Origin: Isoptericola sp. AK164
Lineage (GTDB): Bacteria > Actinomycetota > Actinomycetes > Actinomycetales > Cellulomonadaceae
Assembly (NCBI RefSeq): GCF_029643425.1
Contig: NZ_CP119106.1
Span: forward strand, 1,178,001 to 1,242,000
Direction of reading: 5' to 3'
DNA length: 64,000 nt
Under the pieces are notes generated by a model. It saw only the letters and a program-made list of their open reading frames with translations. It was not told where the DNA came from and did no database searches. The position numbers and the translations under genes are program-made. The first letter of the stretch is position 1; the number at the start of each line of letters is the position of its first letter. Below, one piece after another: positions 8,302-15,621 of this stretch.

Positions 8302-9974
8302 GCGACATCCAGATCTGGACCCTCGTCTTCGTGGGCCTGTCCTTCGGGACCTACCTGACCATCGCCTGGCGCAGCCGCGTCCGGGAGACCAAGGGCTTCT
8401 ACGTCGCCGGCCAGGGCATCCCCGCCGTGGCCAACGGCGCCGCCGTCGCCGCGGACTGGATGTCCGCCGCGTCGTTCATCTCCATGGCGGGCCTCATCGC
8501 CTTCCTCGGCTCCGACGGCTCGGTCTACCTCATGGGCTGGACCGGCGGGTACGTGCTGCTGGCCCTGCTGCTCGCGCCCTACCTGCGCAAGTGGGGCAAG
8601 TTCACCGTCCCCGAGTTCGTCGGCGACCGGTACTCGGAGTACGTGCGGCTCATCGCCGCGGTCGCCGCGATCATCGTGTCGTTCACCTACGTGGTGGGGC
8701 AGATGCGCGGCGGCGGCATCGTGTTCAGCCGGTTCCTCAACCTCACCATCGAGGGCGGCGTGGCCGTGGCCGCGGGCGTCATCTTCTTGTACGCGGTGCT
8801 GGGCGGGATGAAGGGCATCACCTGGACCCAGGTCGCCCAGTACACGGTGATGATCGTCGCCTACCTCATCCCCGCGTGGACGATCGCGCAGAAGATGACC
8901 GGCTTCCCGGTCCCGCAGGTGACGTTCGGGCAGATCCTCGACGAGCTGAACGCGCTGAGCCAGGAGTTCGGCCTCGAGCAGTACACCGAGGCGTTCGCCG
9001 TGCGGCCCCAGCTCGACGTGTTCCTGGTGACGCTGTCGCTGATGATCGGCACGGCGGGTCTGCCGCACGTCATCATCCGCTTCTACACCACCAAGTCGGT
9101 GCGCGGTGCGCGGTTCAGCGCGCTGTGGGCGCTGGTGTTCATCGGCCTGCTCTACACCACGGCTCCGGCCGTGGGCGCGTTCACCAAGCTGAACCTCATG
9201 CAGTCGGTCAACGGGGTGGCGGTGGACGCCTTGCCGGCCTGGGTGAACAACTGGGCCGCCACGGGGCTGGTGACGGTCTCCGACTCCGCGTCGACGATCA
9301 CGACGTTGAGCAACGACCCGGCCTCCGGGGCGGACCTCATCGTCAACAACGACATCCTCGTGCTCGCCACCCCGGAGATCGCCGGGCTGCCGGCACCGAT
9401 CGTCGGGCTGGTCGCGGCCGGCGGCCTGGCCGCCGCGATGTCGACGGCGGCCGGCCTGCTGCTCGTCATCTCCTCCTCGGTGTCGCACGACCTGTACTTC
9501 CGGGTCGTCAAGAAGCCGACGTCGGACTCGCGCCGCCTGCTCGTCGGGCGGATCGCGATGGGTGCCGCGGTGCTCGTGGCGATCTACGGCGGCATCAACC
9601 CGCCGGCGTACGTGGCCCAGGTGGTCGCCTTCGCCTTCGGGCTGGCGGCGTCGACGTTCTTCCCGATCCTCGTGCTGGGGATCTTCTGGAAGCGCGCCAA
9701 CGCCGTCGGGGCGGCGTCCGGCATGATCTCCGGCCTGGCGTTCACCGGGGCGTACATGCTCTACACCCTCGAGGTGTTCGGGACGTCGTCCCACGACTAC
9801 CTGTTCGGCATCTCGCCGGAGGGCATCGGCGCGCTCGGCGCCTTGGTGAACGTCATCGTGACGATCGTCGTCTCCAAGCTGACGACACCACCGACCGAGC
9901 ACGTCCAGGAGATGGTCGAGGAGCTGCGGTACCCGGCGAGGCGGGTGACGTCGCCGGCGGCCGAGACCGAGTAG
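8298..9974 (+). CDS. Sodium:solute (acetate-type) symporter
   Basis: Protein of 558 aa, SSS family, with about 13 membrane helices. ETKGFYVAGQGIPAVANGAA, AADWMSAASFISMAG and GTAGLPHVIIRFYT match the cation-acetate symporter subgroup that pairs with DUF4212 small subunits. This is the second such carrier within 3 kb, oriented away from the DUF485-type pair, so two carboxylate uptake systems lie beside one LytS/LytR system. The GTG start at 8298 is set by the GTGA overlap. A long bidirectional terminator follows. Confidence 0.92.
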   Translation: MSDIQIWTLVFVGLSFGTYLTIAWRSRVRETKGFYVAGQGIPAVANGAAVAADWMSAASFISMAGLIAFLGSDGSVYLMGWTGGYVLLALLLAPYLRKWGKFTVPEFVGDRYSEYVRLIAAVAAIIVSFTYVVGQMRGGGIVFSRFLNLTIEGGVAVAAGVIFLYAVLGGMKGITWTQVAQYTVMIVAYLIPAWTIAQKMTGFPVPQVTFGQILDELNALSQEFGLEQYTEAFAVRPQLDVFLVTLSLMIGTAGLPHVIIRFYTTKSVRGARFSALWALVFIGLLYTTAPAVGAFTKLNLMQSVNGVAVDALPAWVNNWAATGLVTVSDSASTITTLSNDPASGADLIVNNDILVLATPEIAGLPAPIVGLVAAGGLAAAMSTAAGLLLVISSSVSHDLYFRVVKKPTSDSRRLLVGRIAMGAAVLVAIYGGINPPAYVAQVVAFAFGLAASTFFPILVLGIFWKRANAVGAASGMISGLAFTGAYMLYTLEVFGTSSHDYLFGISPEGIGALGALVNVIVTIVVSKLTTPPTEHVQEMVEELRYPARRVTSPAAETE

Positions 9975-9988
9975 CTCGTCCTCTCGGT

Positions 9989-10084
9989 GGGACGGGGCTC
10001 CCTGCTCCGCGCGATCGCGCTCACGGGCGCTGCGCGCCCTCCGCTTCCGGTCCGACGACCGCGCGGAGCAGGGAGCCCCGTCCC
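9989..10084. terminator. Long bidirectional hairpin with conserved core, copy 1
   Basis: Perfect 25-bp arms (9989-10013 and 10060-10084) enclose a 46-nt loop, between a convergent symporter and hpxO. The loop carries a smaller hairpin (GGGCGC-TGC-GCGCCC). Positions 10015-10059, read as reverse complement, match 60342-60386 at 44 of 45 bases, although the outer arms of the two elements are unrelated. Termination in both directions is the simplest role. Confidence 0.85.
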
Positions 10085-10133
10085 TTCGTCGTGCCGCCGC
10101 TCGGCGACACAGGTTCTCGCCGGAGCGCGGGCG

Positions 10134-11327
10134 TCAGAGGGGGCCGGCGCCGAGGTTGACCGGGCTGCCGGTGATGTTGCCGACGATGCCGCGGATGATG
10201 GCGCTGCCGTCGGTGCCCCGCAGGCTCGCGTACCAGGCGGCGGTCCGCTCGGGGTCCTCGCCGTGCGTCTCTGCGCCGCGCGCGCGGGCCCGCTCCACGA
10301 GGTCGGCGGCCCGCCCGGTGCGGCTGTGCTCGTAGCGCCGCAGCGAGTCCTCGACGCTCACCGTGTTCGTCGCCAGGCTGATCGCCAGGGCGAAGGAGTC
10401 CTCCAGGGCCAGGCAGGCGCCCTGCCCGATGTCCGGGGCGGTGTTGTGGGCGGCGTCGCCGAGGATCGCGACGCGTCCGCGGACCCAGGTGTGGAACGGG
10501 TCGATGTCCCAGATCTCCACCCGGTTGAGGGACCGGTCCGGGTCGATCGCCCCGAGCAGCGTCCGGACCCCGGGCGCCCAGTGGCCGAACGACTCGTGCA
10601 GCGGCGCCGCGCCGTCCGAGGCGTCGTACGGCAGTCCGGCAGGCTGCGGCACGTCGAACCAGAAGTAGAACCGCCCGTCGGCCACGGGCATGACGGCGGC
10701 GCGCTTGCCCTCGGCGACGTAGGTCGTCCACTGGTTCTTCGGCCCGACGGCGGTGTCGGCGGCGACCAGGCCGTTGAAGTTCGTGTAGCCCGAGTACGTG
10801 CGCTCGATGCGCTCGCCGCCCTCGTGCGCGCCGGTGACGTGGTCGCGCACCACGGACCGGGCGCCGTCGGCCCCGACGAGCAGGTCGGCGGTGTCGGTGG
10901 ACCCGTCGGCGAAGGTCGCGGTGACCTGCTCGCCGTCGTCGGCGACGGACACCAGCCGCCTGCCCAGGTGGATCTTCTCGGTCCCGAAGCTCTCCATGAG
11001 CAGGCGTTGCAGGTCGGCGCGCGCCACGGGGTACGGCTTCTGGCCCGTCTGCTCGGTGACCGGCGCCAGGCTGAACCGGCACAGCGTCTCGCCGGTGTGC
11101 CCGTCGAGGTAGGCCATGTCGTCCATGGCGCCGCCGAGCGCGGCGACCTGGTCGCCGAGGCCCAGCCAGTTGAGCACCTTGACGCCGTTCGACCACAGCG
11201 AGAGCGCGGCACCCACGGGCTTGTTCTCCCGCATCCGGTCGTAGACGACGACCTCGTGCCCCAGCCGCTGCAGGGCGATGGCGGCGCTGGTGCCGCCGAC
11301 GCCCGCCCCGATCACGATGATCTTCAT
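10134..11327 (-). CDS. hpxO: FAD-dependent urate hydroxylase
   Basis: Protein of 397 aa, a class A flavin monooxygenase. It has an N-terminal Rossmann motif GAGVGGTSA (7-15), a central DG motif (LVGADGARSVVRD) and a GDAAHNTAPDIGQGA flavin-binding block. The overall sequence resembles HpxO, which oxidises urate to 5-hydroxyisourate with NADH and oxygen. The next genes encode HIU hydrolase and OHCU decarboxylase, exactly the two following steps, which makes the urate assignment strong. HpxO replaces cofactor-free uricase here. It is the last gene of the uraD-uraH-hpxO operon, 3 nt after uraH. Confidence 0.93.
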   Translation of the reverse strand: MKIIVIGAGVGGTSAAIALQRLGHEVVVYDRMRENKPVGAALSLWSNGVKVLNWLGLGDQVAALGGAMDDMAYLDGHTGETLCRFSLAPVTEQTGQKPYPVARADLQRLLMESFGTEKIHLGRRLVSVADDGEQVTATFADGSTDTADLLVGADGARSVVRDHVTGAHEGGERIERTYSGYTNFNGLVAADTAVGPKNQWTTYVAEGKRAAVMPVADGRFYFWFDVPQPAGLPYDASDGAAPLHESFGHWAPGVRTLLGAIDPDRSLNRVEIWDIDPFHTWVRGRVAILGDAAHNTAPDIGQGACLALEDSFALAISLATNTVSVEDSLRRYEHSRTGRAADLVERARARGAETHGEDPERTAAWYASLRGTDGSAIIRGIVGNITGSPVNLGAGPL

Positions 11328-11330
11328 CGC

Positions 11331-11660
11331 TCAGCTCCCGCGGTAGGTCGAGTAGGCGAACGGGCTCAGCAGCAGCGGCACGTGGTAGTGCCTGCCCGCG
11401 CCCTCGGGCGTCACGACGAACGTCACCGCCACCGACGGGTAGAAGGTCTCGACCTCCCGCTCGGCGAAGTACGTGCCGGTGTCGAAGGTGAGCGTGTAGG
11501 TCCCCGAGGGCAGCAGGTTCGGGCCGAGGTCGGCGCGGCCGTCGTCGTCGGTGTCCGTGTCGTCGATGCGCTGCCCGTGGGAGTCGGTCAGCTCGAGTCG
11601 CAGCCCCGTGGCCGGTTCGCCCGTGCCGGCGTCCAGCACGTGGGTCGTCAGGTGGCTCAT
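11331..11660 (-). CDS. uraH: 5-hydroxyisourate hydrolase
   Basis: Protein of 109 aa, transthyretin-like. It hydrolyses 5-hydroxyisourate to OHCU in the cytosol. The N-terminal THVLDAGTG and the C-terminal tetrapeptide YRGS are the family signatures, and the length matches the family. The ATG at 11660 overlaps the stop of uraD (ATGA), showing translational coupling. Confidence 0.97.
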   Translation of the reverse strand: MSHLTTHVLDAGTGEPATGLRLELTDSHGQRIDDTDTDDDGRADLGPNLLPSGTYTLTFDTGTYFAEREVETFYPSVAVTFVVTPEGAGRHYHVPLLLSPFAYSTYRGS

Positions 11661-12166
11661 CGGGTCGTCTCCTCGGTGATCGTGTCGTGCAGCCGCCGCA
11701 GCGCGATCTGCGCGAGCTGGTCGCAGGCCTCGGCGGTCTCGGTGGCCTCGTCGTTGCCCAGGCGCCGCTCGAGCTCGGCGAGCATCTCCTGCGGCGACCG
11801 CCCCGCGGCACGCACGAGGAAGACGCGGCCGAACCGCTCCTCGTAGGCCCGGTTGCCCGCGGCCATCCGCGTCTCGACGTCCGCGCCGGCGTCGGCCATG
11901 CTCGCCTGCTCCCGGCGCGAGGCCGCGGCCTCGGCGCCGTCGCCCGCGGCCCTCTCGCCGATCCGCGGGTGGTGGGCCAGCGCCGCGTCCAGCGTGGCGC
12001 CGTCCCACGAGCGGGTCAGCGCGGTGGCGCGGTCGGCCAGCGCCCGGACGGACCCGTACGGTCGCCCGGCGACCACGGCGTCGACCCAGGGGGGGACGGC
12101 GGCCCAGACGGACACGACCTCGCGGGCGGGCGCGTCGTCCAGGGTGTCGAACTCGTCGATGTGCAC
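11657..12166 (-). CDS. uraD: OHCU decarboxylase
   Basis: Protein of 169 aa that decarboxylates 2-oxo-4-hydroxy-4-carboxy-5-ureidoimidazoline to S-allantoin. The HPRIGE signature with the catalytic histidine is at 66-71, and YEERFGRVFLVRAAGRS near residue 108 is the second family block. The GTG at 12166 has GAGGAG about 9 nt upstream. First gene of the minus-strand operon, divergent from the XRE-cupin regulator. Confidence 0.95.
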   Translation of the reverse strand: MHIDEFDTLDDAPAREVVSVWAAVPPWVDAVVAGRPYGSVRALADRATALTRSWDGATLDAALAHHPRIGERAAGDGAEAAASRREQASMADAGADVETRMAAGNRAYEERFGRVFLVRAAGRSPQEMLAELERRLGNDEATETAEACDQLAQIALRRLHDTITEETTR

Positions 12167-12336
12167 AGCAGGCTCCTCTCGTCACCGGAACGTACGTCCC
12201 GCACGCTGCGGTGCGGTTTCGGACCGATGACGGCGACGTGACCTGCGGTGCCGTCGCGCGGCGCCGAGGCCCACGTGGCGGCGGCGCTCCGGCGGGCGGC
12301 CTACGATGCGTGCAGCCCCCGCCGACAGGAGACACC
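12167..12336. promoter_or_regulatory. Divergent promoter region of uraD operon and XRE-cupin gene
   Basis: A 170-bp intergenic region between divergent starts. It contains a near-perfect palindrome around ACGTACGT (12187-12199), a candidate operator close to the uraD side. The AAG-N6-CTT motif seen at the other purine operons is not present here. No clear -35/-10 pair could be assigned. Confidence 0.35.
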
Positions 12337-12972
12337 GTGGACGAGACCCTGCTCCCCGCCCGCATCGGCGGCCGACTGCGTCGGCTGCGCACCGCGAGCG
12401 GTCGGTCGCTGGCGTCGGTCGCGCAGGAGCTCGGCGTCTCGTCCAGCGCCCTCTCCCAGATCGAGAACGGGGTGATGAAGCCGTCGGTCCAGCGTCTGGT
12501 CGAGCTCGTCGGCATCCTGGGCGTACCGGTGTCGGCGATCTTCGACGACGTCGCGGTGTCCGTCCCGCGCGTGGACGACGACGTCACCGACGTCTCCGAG
12601 CCGCTGCCCGGCGTCCTGGTCGCCACGCGCGAGGCGGACTCGCCGGCGCAGCTGGGGCAGGGGGTCACCTATCGCCGGCTGTCCCCGGCGCCGCTGCCGG
12701 GCGTGACCTGGTTCGAGTCCACCTACCCGCCCGGGGCCTCCTCGAGCGAGGACGGCTCCATGCTCGTGCACACCGGGTACGAGAGCGGGCACGTCGTGTC
12801 CGGCGAGCTCGTCTTCGAGTTCGCGCAGGGGGCCGTCCGGCTGGGACCGGGCGACTCGCTGTCCTTCGCCGCCAGCCGGCCGCACCGCGTGGTCAACGAC
12901 GGCGACGTCGTCGCGGTGGCGCTCTGGCTGACCGTGGAGCCGTCGGCCACGGCCGAGGCGGAGGAGGCGTAA
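12337..12972 (+). CDS. XRE-family regulator with C-terminal cupin
   Basis: Protein of 211 aa. A helix-turn-helix of the Cro/C1 type spans about 7-62 (GGRLRRLRTASGRSLASVAQ, then SSSALSQIENG), and a single-stranded beta-helix cupin sits at about 135-205 (HTGYESGHVVSGELVFEF, GPGDSLSF, PHRVVN). This PuuR/SutR-like architecture usually binds a small ligand in the cupin and represses adjacent catabolic genes. It sits between the urate operon and the allantoin operon and is the best candidate for their regulator. The GTG at 12337 follows ACAGGAG. Confidence 0.9.
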   Translation: MDETLLPARIGGRLRRLRTASGRSLASVAQELGVSSSALSQIENGVMKPSVQRLVELVGILGVPVSAIFDDVAVSVPRVDDDVTDVSEPLPGVLVATREADSPAQLGQGVTYRRLSPAPLPGVTWFESTYPPGASSSEDGSMLVHTGYESGHVVSGELVFEFAQGAVRLGPGDSLSFAASRPHRVVNDGDVVAVALWLTVEPSATAEAEEA

Positions 12973-12993
12973 CCACGCCGAAACGCGGGGGAT

Positions 12994-13017
12994 GGCGTTA
13001 AGCAATAACTTCACGCC
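12994..13017. promoter_or_regulatory. Candidate purine-regulon operator B (upstream of allB)
   Basis: Inverted repeat GGCGTTAAG-N6-CTTCACGCC with one mismatch between arms. Its centre (12997-13014, AAGC-N4-ACTT) recurs at 25346-25363 and 31490-31507, each near the head of another purine-degradation operon. It lies in an AT-rich patch about 110 bp before allB. Confidence 0.55.
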
Positions 13018-13079
13018 AGGATGGTCCGGACCGGACGGTCTCGCGTCCGGCGCCCGACACGCCCGGCCCTGGAGGACGC

Positions 13080-13127
13080 ATGCCCGTGATCCCGACCGCC
13101 GCCACGACCGCACCGTCGATCCTGTGA
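13080..13127 (+). CDS. 15-codon upstream ORF coupled to allB
   Basis: ATG at 13080 preceded by GGAGGA at 13071-13076. It reads MPVIPTAATTAPSIL and stops with a TGA that overlaps the GTG of allB (GTGA at 13124-13127). allB has no Shine-Dalgarno of its own, so ribosomes probably reach it from this leader. Whether the peptide has a function, for example attenuation, is unknown. An alternative is that a small frameshift separates a former N-terminus of AllB. Confidence 0.5.
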   Translation: MPVIPTAATTAPSIL

Positions 13128-14497
13128 CGGCCGCCCGGCAGGTGTTCCGCGCCGAGCGGGCCTTCGTCGCCGGCGCCTTCCGGCCGGCCGCCGTCGTCGT
13201 CGAGGACGGCCGGATCGCCGACGTGCTCGACGCCGACGCGCCCGTCCCCGGGGCCGAGACCGTCGTGGTCCCCGACGACGCCGTGCTCCTGCCCGGACTG
13301 GTCGACTCCCACGTGCACGTCAACGACCCGGGGCGCGCCGAGTGGGAGGGCTTCGGCTCCGCGACCGCCGCCGCGGCCGCCGGCGGCGTCACCACCATCG
13401 TGGACATGCCGCTGAACTCCCTGCCGCCGACGACCACGGCCGACGCGCTCGCGGTCAAGCGGGCCGTGGCCGCGCCCGCGGCGCGTGTCGACGTCGGGTT
13501 CTGGGGCGGCGCGGTGCCCGAGAACCTCGGACGCCTCGCCCCCCTGCACGAGGCCGGGGTGTACGGGTTCAAGTGCTTCCTGGCGCCGTCCGGCGTGGAC
13601 GAGTTCGGCCACCTCGACGCCGACGGGCTCGACGCGGCGGCCGCGGAGGTCGCCCGGCTCGGCTCGCGACTCATCGTGCACGCCGAGGACCCGGGGCTCC
13701 TGCACGGCGGCGGGGCCCTCGGCCGCGGCTACGACGCGTTCCTGCGGTCGCGGCCGCCCGCCAGCGAGGCCGCCGCCGTCACGGCCGTCGTCGAGGCAGC
13801 GCGGCGCCACGGCGCGCGGGTCCACGTCCTGCACCTCAGCGACGCCGGGTCCCTGCCGGTGATCCGCGCGGCCCGGGCCGACGGCGTCGACCTGACCGTC
13901 GAGACGTGCCCGCACTACCTGACGATCACGGCCGAGGAGGTCCCCGACGGGGCGTCCGAGTTCAAGTGCTGCCCGCCGATCCGGGACGCCGCGAACCGGG
14001 ACCTGCTGTGGGAGGGTCTGCTCGACGGGACCGTCGACGCCGTCGTCAGCGACCACTCGCCCTCCACCGTCGAGCGCAAGCGCGCCGGGGACGGGGACTT
14101 CGGCCTCGCCTGGGGCGGGATCTCCGGGCTCCAGGTCGGGCTGTCGGCGGTGTGGACCGAGGCCCGGGCCCGCGGCGTCGCCCTCGAGACCGTGCTGCCG
14201 TGGTTCACCACCGGGCCCGCCGGCGTCGCGGGCCTCGACGGGCCGGGGACGATCGCCCCCGGCGCGCCCGCGCACCTGGCCGTCTTCGGCGTCGACGACC
14301 CGTTCGTCGTCGACGCCGCCGCTCTCCTGCACAGGAACCCGATCACGGCGTACGACGGGCGCGCGCTGCGCGGCCGGGTCCGCGCCACGTGGCTGCGGGG
14401 CCGGCCGGTGTACGCCGTCGACAGCGCCGGCACCGGCGTCGTCGACGGCGACCCCGCGGGCCGTCTGCTGGCCGCTCCGACGGAGGTGCCGGCATGA
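13124..14497 (+). CDS. allB: Allantoinase
   Basis: Protein of 457 aa, cyclic amidohydrolase family, hydrolysing allantoin to allantoate. Metal ligands are visible: DSHVHVND (HxH), the lysine in GFKCFLAPSG that is carbamylated in the family, IVHAEDPG, HVLHLSDAG and VVSDHSPS. The GTG at 13124 is selected because FRAERAFVAGAFRPAAV, the normal beginning, follows directly; readings further upstream pass through the promoter region. First enzyme gene of a plus-strand operon of five coupled genes (allB, formamidase-like, HpxZ-amidase, pucG, allC). Confidence 0.94.
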   Translation: MTAARQVFRAERAFVAGAFRPAAVVVEDGRIADVLDADAPVPGAETVVVPDDAVLLPGLVDSHVHVNDPGRAEWEGFGSATAAAAAGGVTTIVDMPLNSLPPTTTADALAVKRAVAAPAARVDVGFWGGAVPENLGRLAPLHEAGVYGFKCFLAPSGVDEFGHLDADGLDAAAAEVARLGSRLIVHAEDPGLLHGGGALGRGYDAFLRSRPPASEAAAVTAVVEAARRHGARVHVLHLSDAGSLPVIRAARADGVDLTVETCPHYLTITAEEVPDGASEFKCCPPIRDAANRDLLWEGLLDGTVDAVVSDHSPSTVERKRAGDGDFGLAWGGISGLQVGLSAVWTEARARGVALETVLPWFTTGPAGVAGLDGPGTIAPGAPAHLAVFGVDDPFVVDAAALLHRNPITAYDGRALRGRVRATWLRGRPVYAVDSAGTGVVDGDPAGRLLAAPTEVPA

Positions 14498-15621
14498 CCA
14501 CGCCGATCCTGCAGCCGGGACGGGGCGACCTGCCCGGCGACCACTACCTCGCCGCCACGCCCGGCACCGTGTCGTGGGGACGCCTGCCGTGCGCGGCCGA
14601 CGCCCCCGTCCTGACGATCGCGTCCGGCGAGACCGTCACCGTCGACACCGTGAGCCACGAGGGCCTGCTCGAGGACCAGGGCTCGGACCCCCGGGCGTAC
14701 TTCGGCAGTCACGGTGTGCCGCCCGAGAGCGTCCTGGAGGACGCCGTCACGATCACCGCCGAGGTCGCCCGCGACCCCGACCGCGACGGCCCGCACGTCG
14801 TCACGGGCCCTGTCCGGGTCGAGGGGGCCGAGCCCGGCGACCTCCTGAAGGTCACCGTCGAGCGCCTCCGGCCCCGGGTGCCCTACGGCGTGGTCTCGAA
14901 CCGGCACGGCAAGGGGGCGCTCGCCGGCGAGCTGCCGCGCGGTGCGCACAACGTCAGCGTGTTCTGCCCCGTCGCCGACCGGGCGGGCCGGTCGGTCGGC
15001 ACGCTCCCGGTGACCGACGGCGGACCGCGGGTCGTGGAGTTCCCGCTCGCCCCCTTCCTCGGGATCATGGGCGTCGCGGTACCGGGCGACGAGCGCCCGC
15101 ACTCCGTGCCGCCCGGCCCGCACGGCGGCAACATCGACATCAACCTGCTCGTCGAGGGCGCCGAGCTGTACCTGCCGGTGCAGGTCGCCGGGGCGCTCGC
15201 CTACGTCGGCGACCCGCACTTCGCCCAGGGCGACGGCGAGGTGGCCCTCACCGCGCTGGAGGCCTCGCTGCGCGCGACCCTGCGGTTCGACGTCGTCCCG
15301 CGGGCCGAGGCGCTCGCGGCTTTCGGCGAGGTGACGGGGCCCCTGGCGCGGGCCGGCGGCTACCTCGTCCCCACGGGGCTCGACGAGGACCTCGACGAGG
15401 CGATGCGCCGTGCCGTGCGCGCCGCGATCGCGCTCGTGCGGGCCCGGTGGGGACTCGACGAGCACCTCGCGTACGCCTACCTCAGCGCGGCGACCGACTT
15501 CGACGTCTCGCAGGTGGTCGACGTCGTGTGCGGCGTGCACGCCCGCATCCGCGAGTCCGACTTCGACGGGGTGCCCGGCACCGGCGGTGCCGAGCACCCG
15601 AGCGACGGGAGCGAGTCATGA
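14494..15621 (+). CDS. Acetamidase/formamidase family amidohydrolase
   Basis: Protein of 375 aa of the FmdA/AmdA family, metal-dependent cytosolic amidases acting on small amides. HGGNIDINLL and the DPHFAQGDGEVALTALEA block are family hallmarks; SVPPGPHGGN precedes the first. ATG overlaps the allB stop (ATGA), and the stop overlaps the next ATG (ATGA). In a ureide operon the substrate may be a pathway amide such as oxamate or formamide; the family itself does not settle this. There is no HpxW-type oxamate hydrolase in the window, so this protein is a candidate replacement. Confidence 0.85.
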   Translation: MTTPILQPGRGDLPGDHYLAATPGTVSWGRLPCAADAPVLTIASGETVTVDTVSHEGLLEDQGSDPRAYFGSHGVPPESVLEDAVTITAEVARDPDRDGPHVVTGPVRVEGAEPGDLLKVTVERLRPRVPYGVVSNRHGKGALAGELPRGAHNVSVFCPVADRAGRSVGTLPVTDGGPRVVEFPLAPFLGIMGVAVPGDERPHSVPPGPHGGNIDINLLVEGAELYLPVQVAGALAYVGDPHFAQGDGEVALTALEASLRATLRFDVVPRAEALAAFGEVTGPLARAGGYLVPTGLDEDLDEAMRRAVRAAIALVRARWGLDEHLAYAYLSAATDFDVSQVVDVVCGVHARIRESDFDGVPGTGGAEHPSDGSES

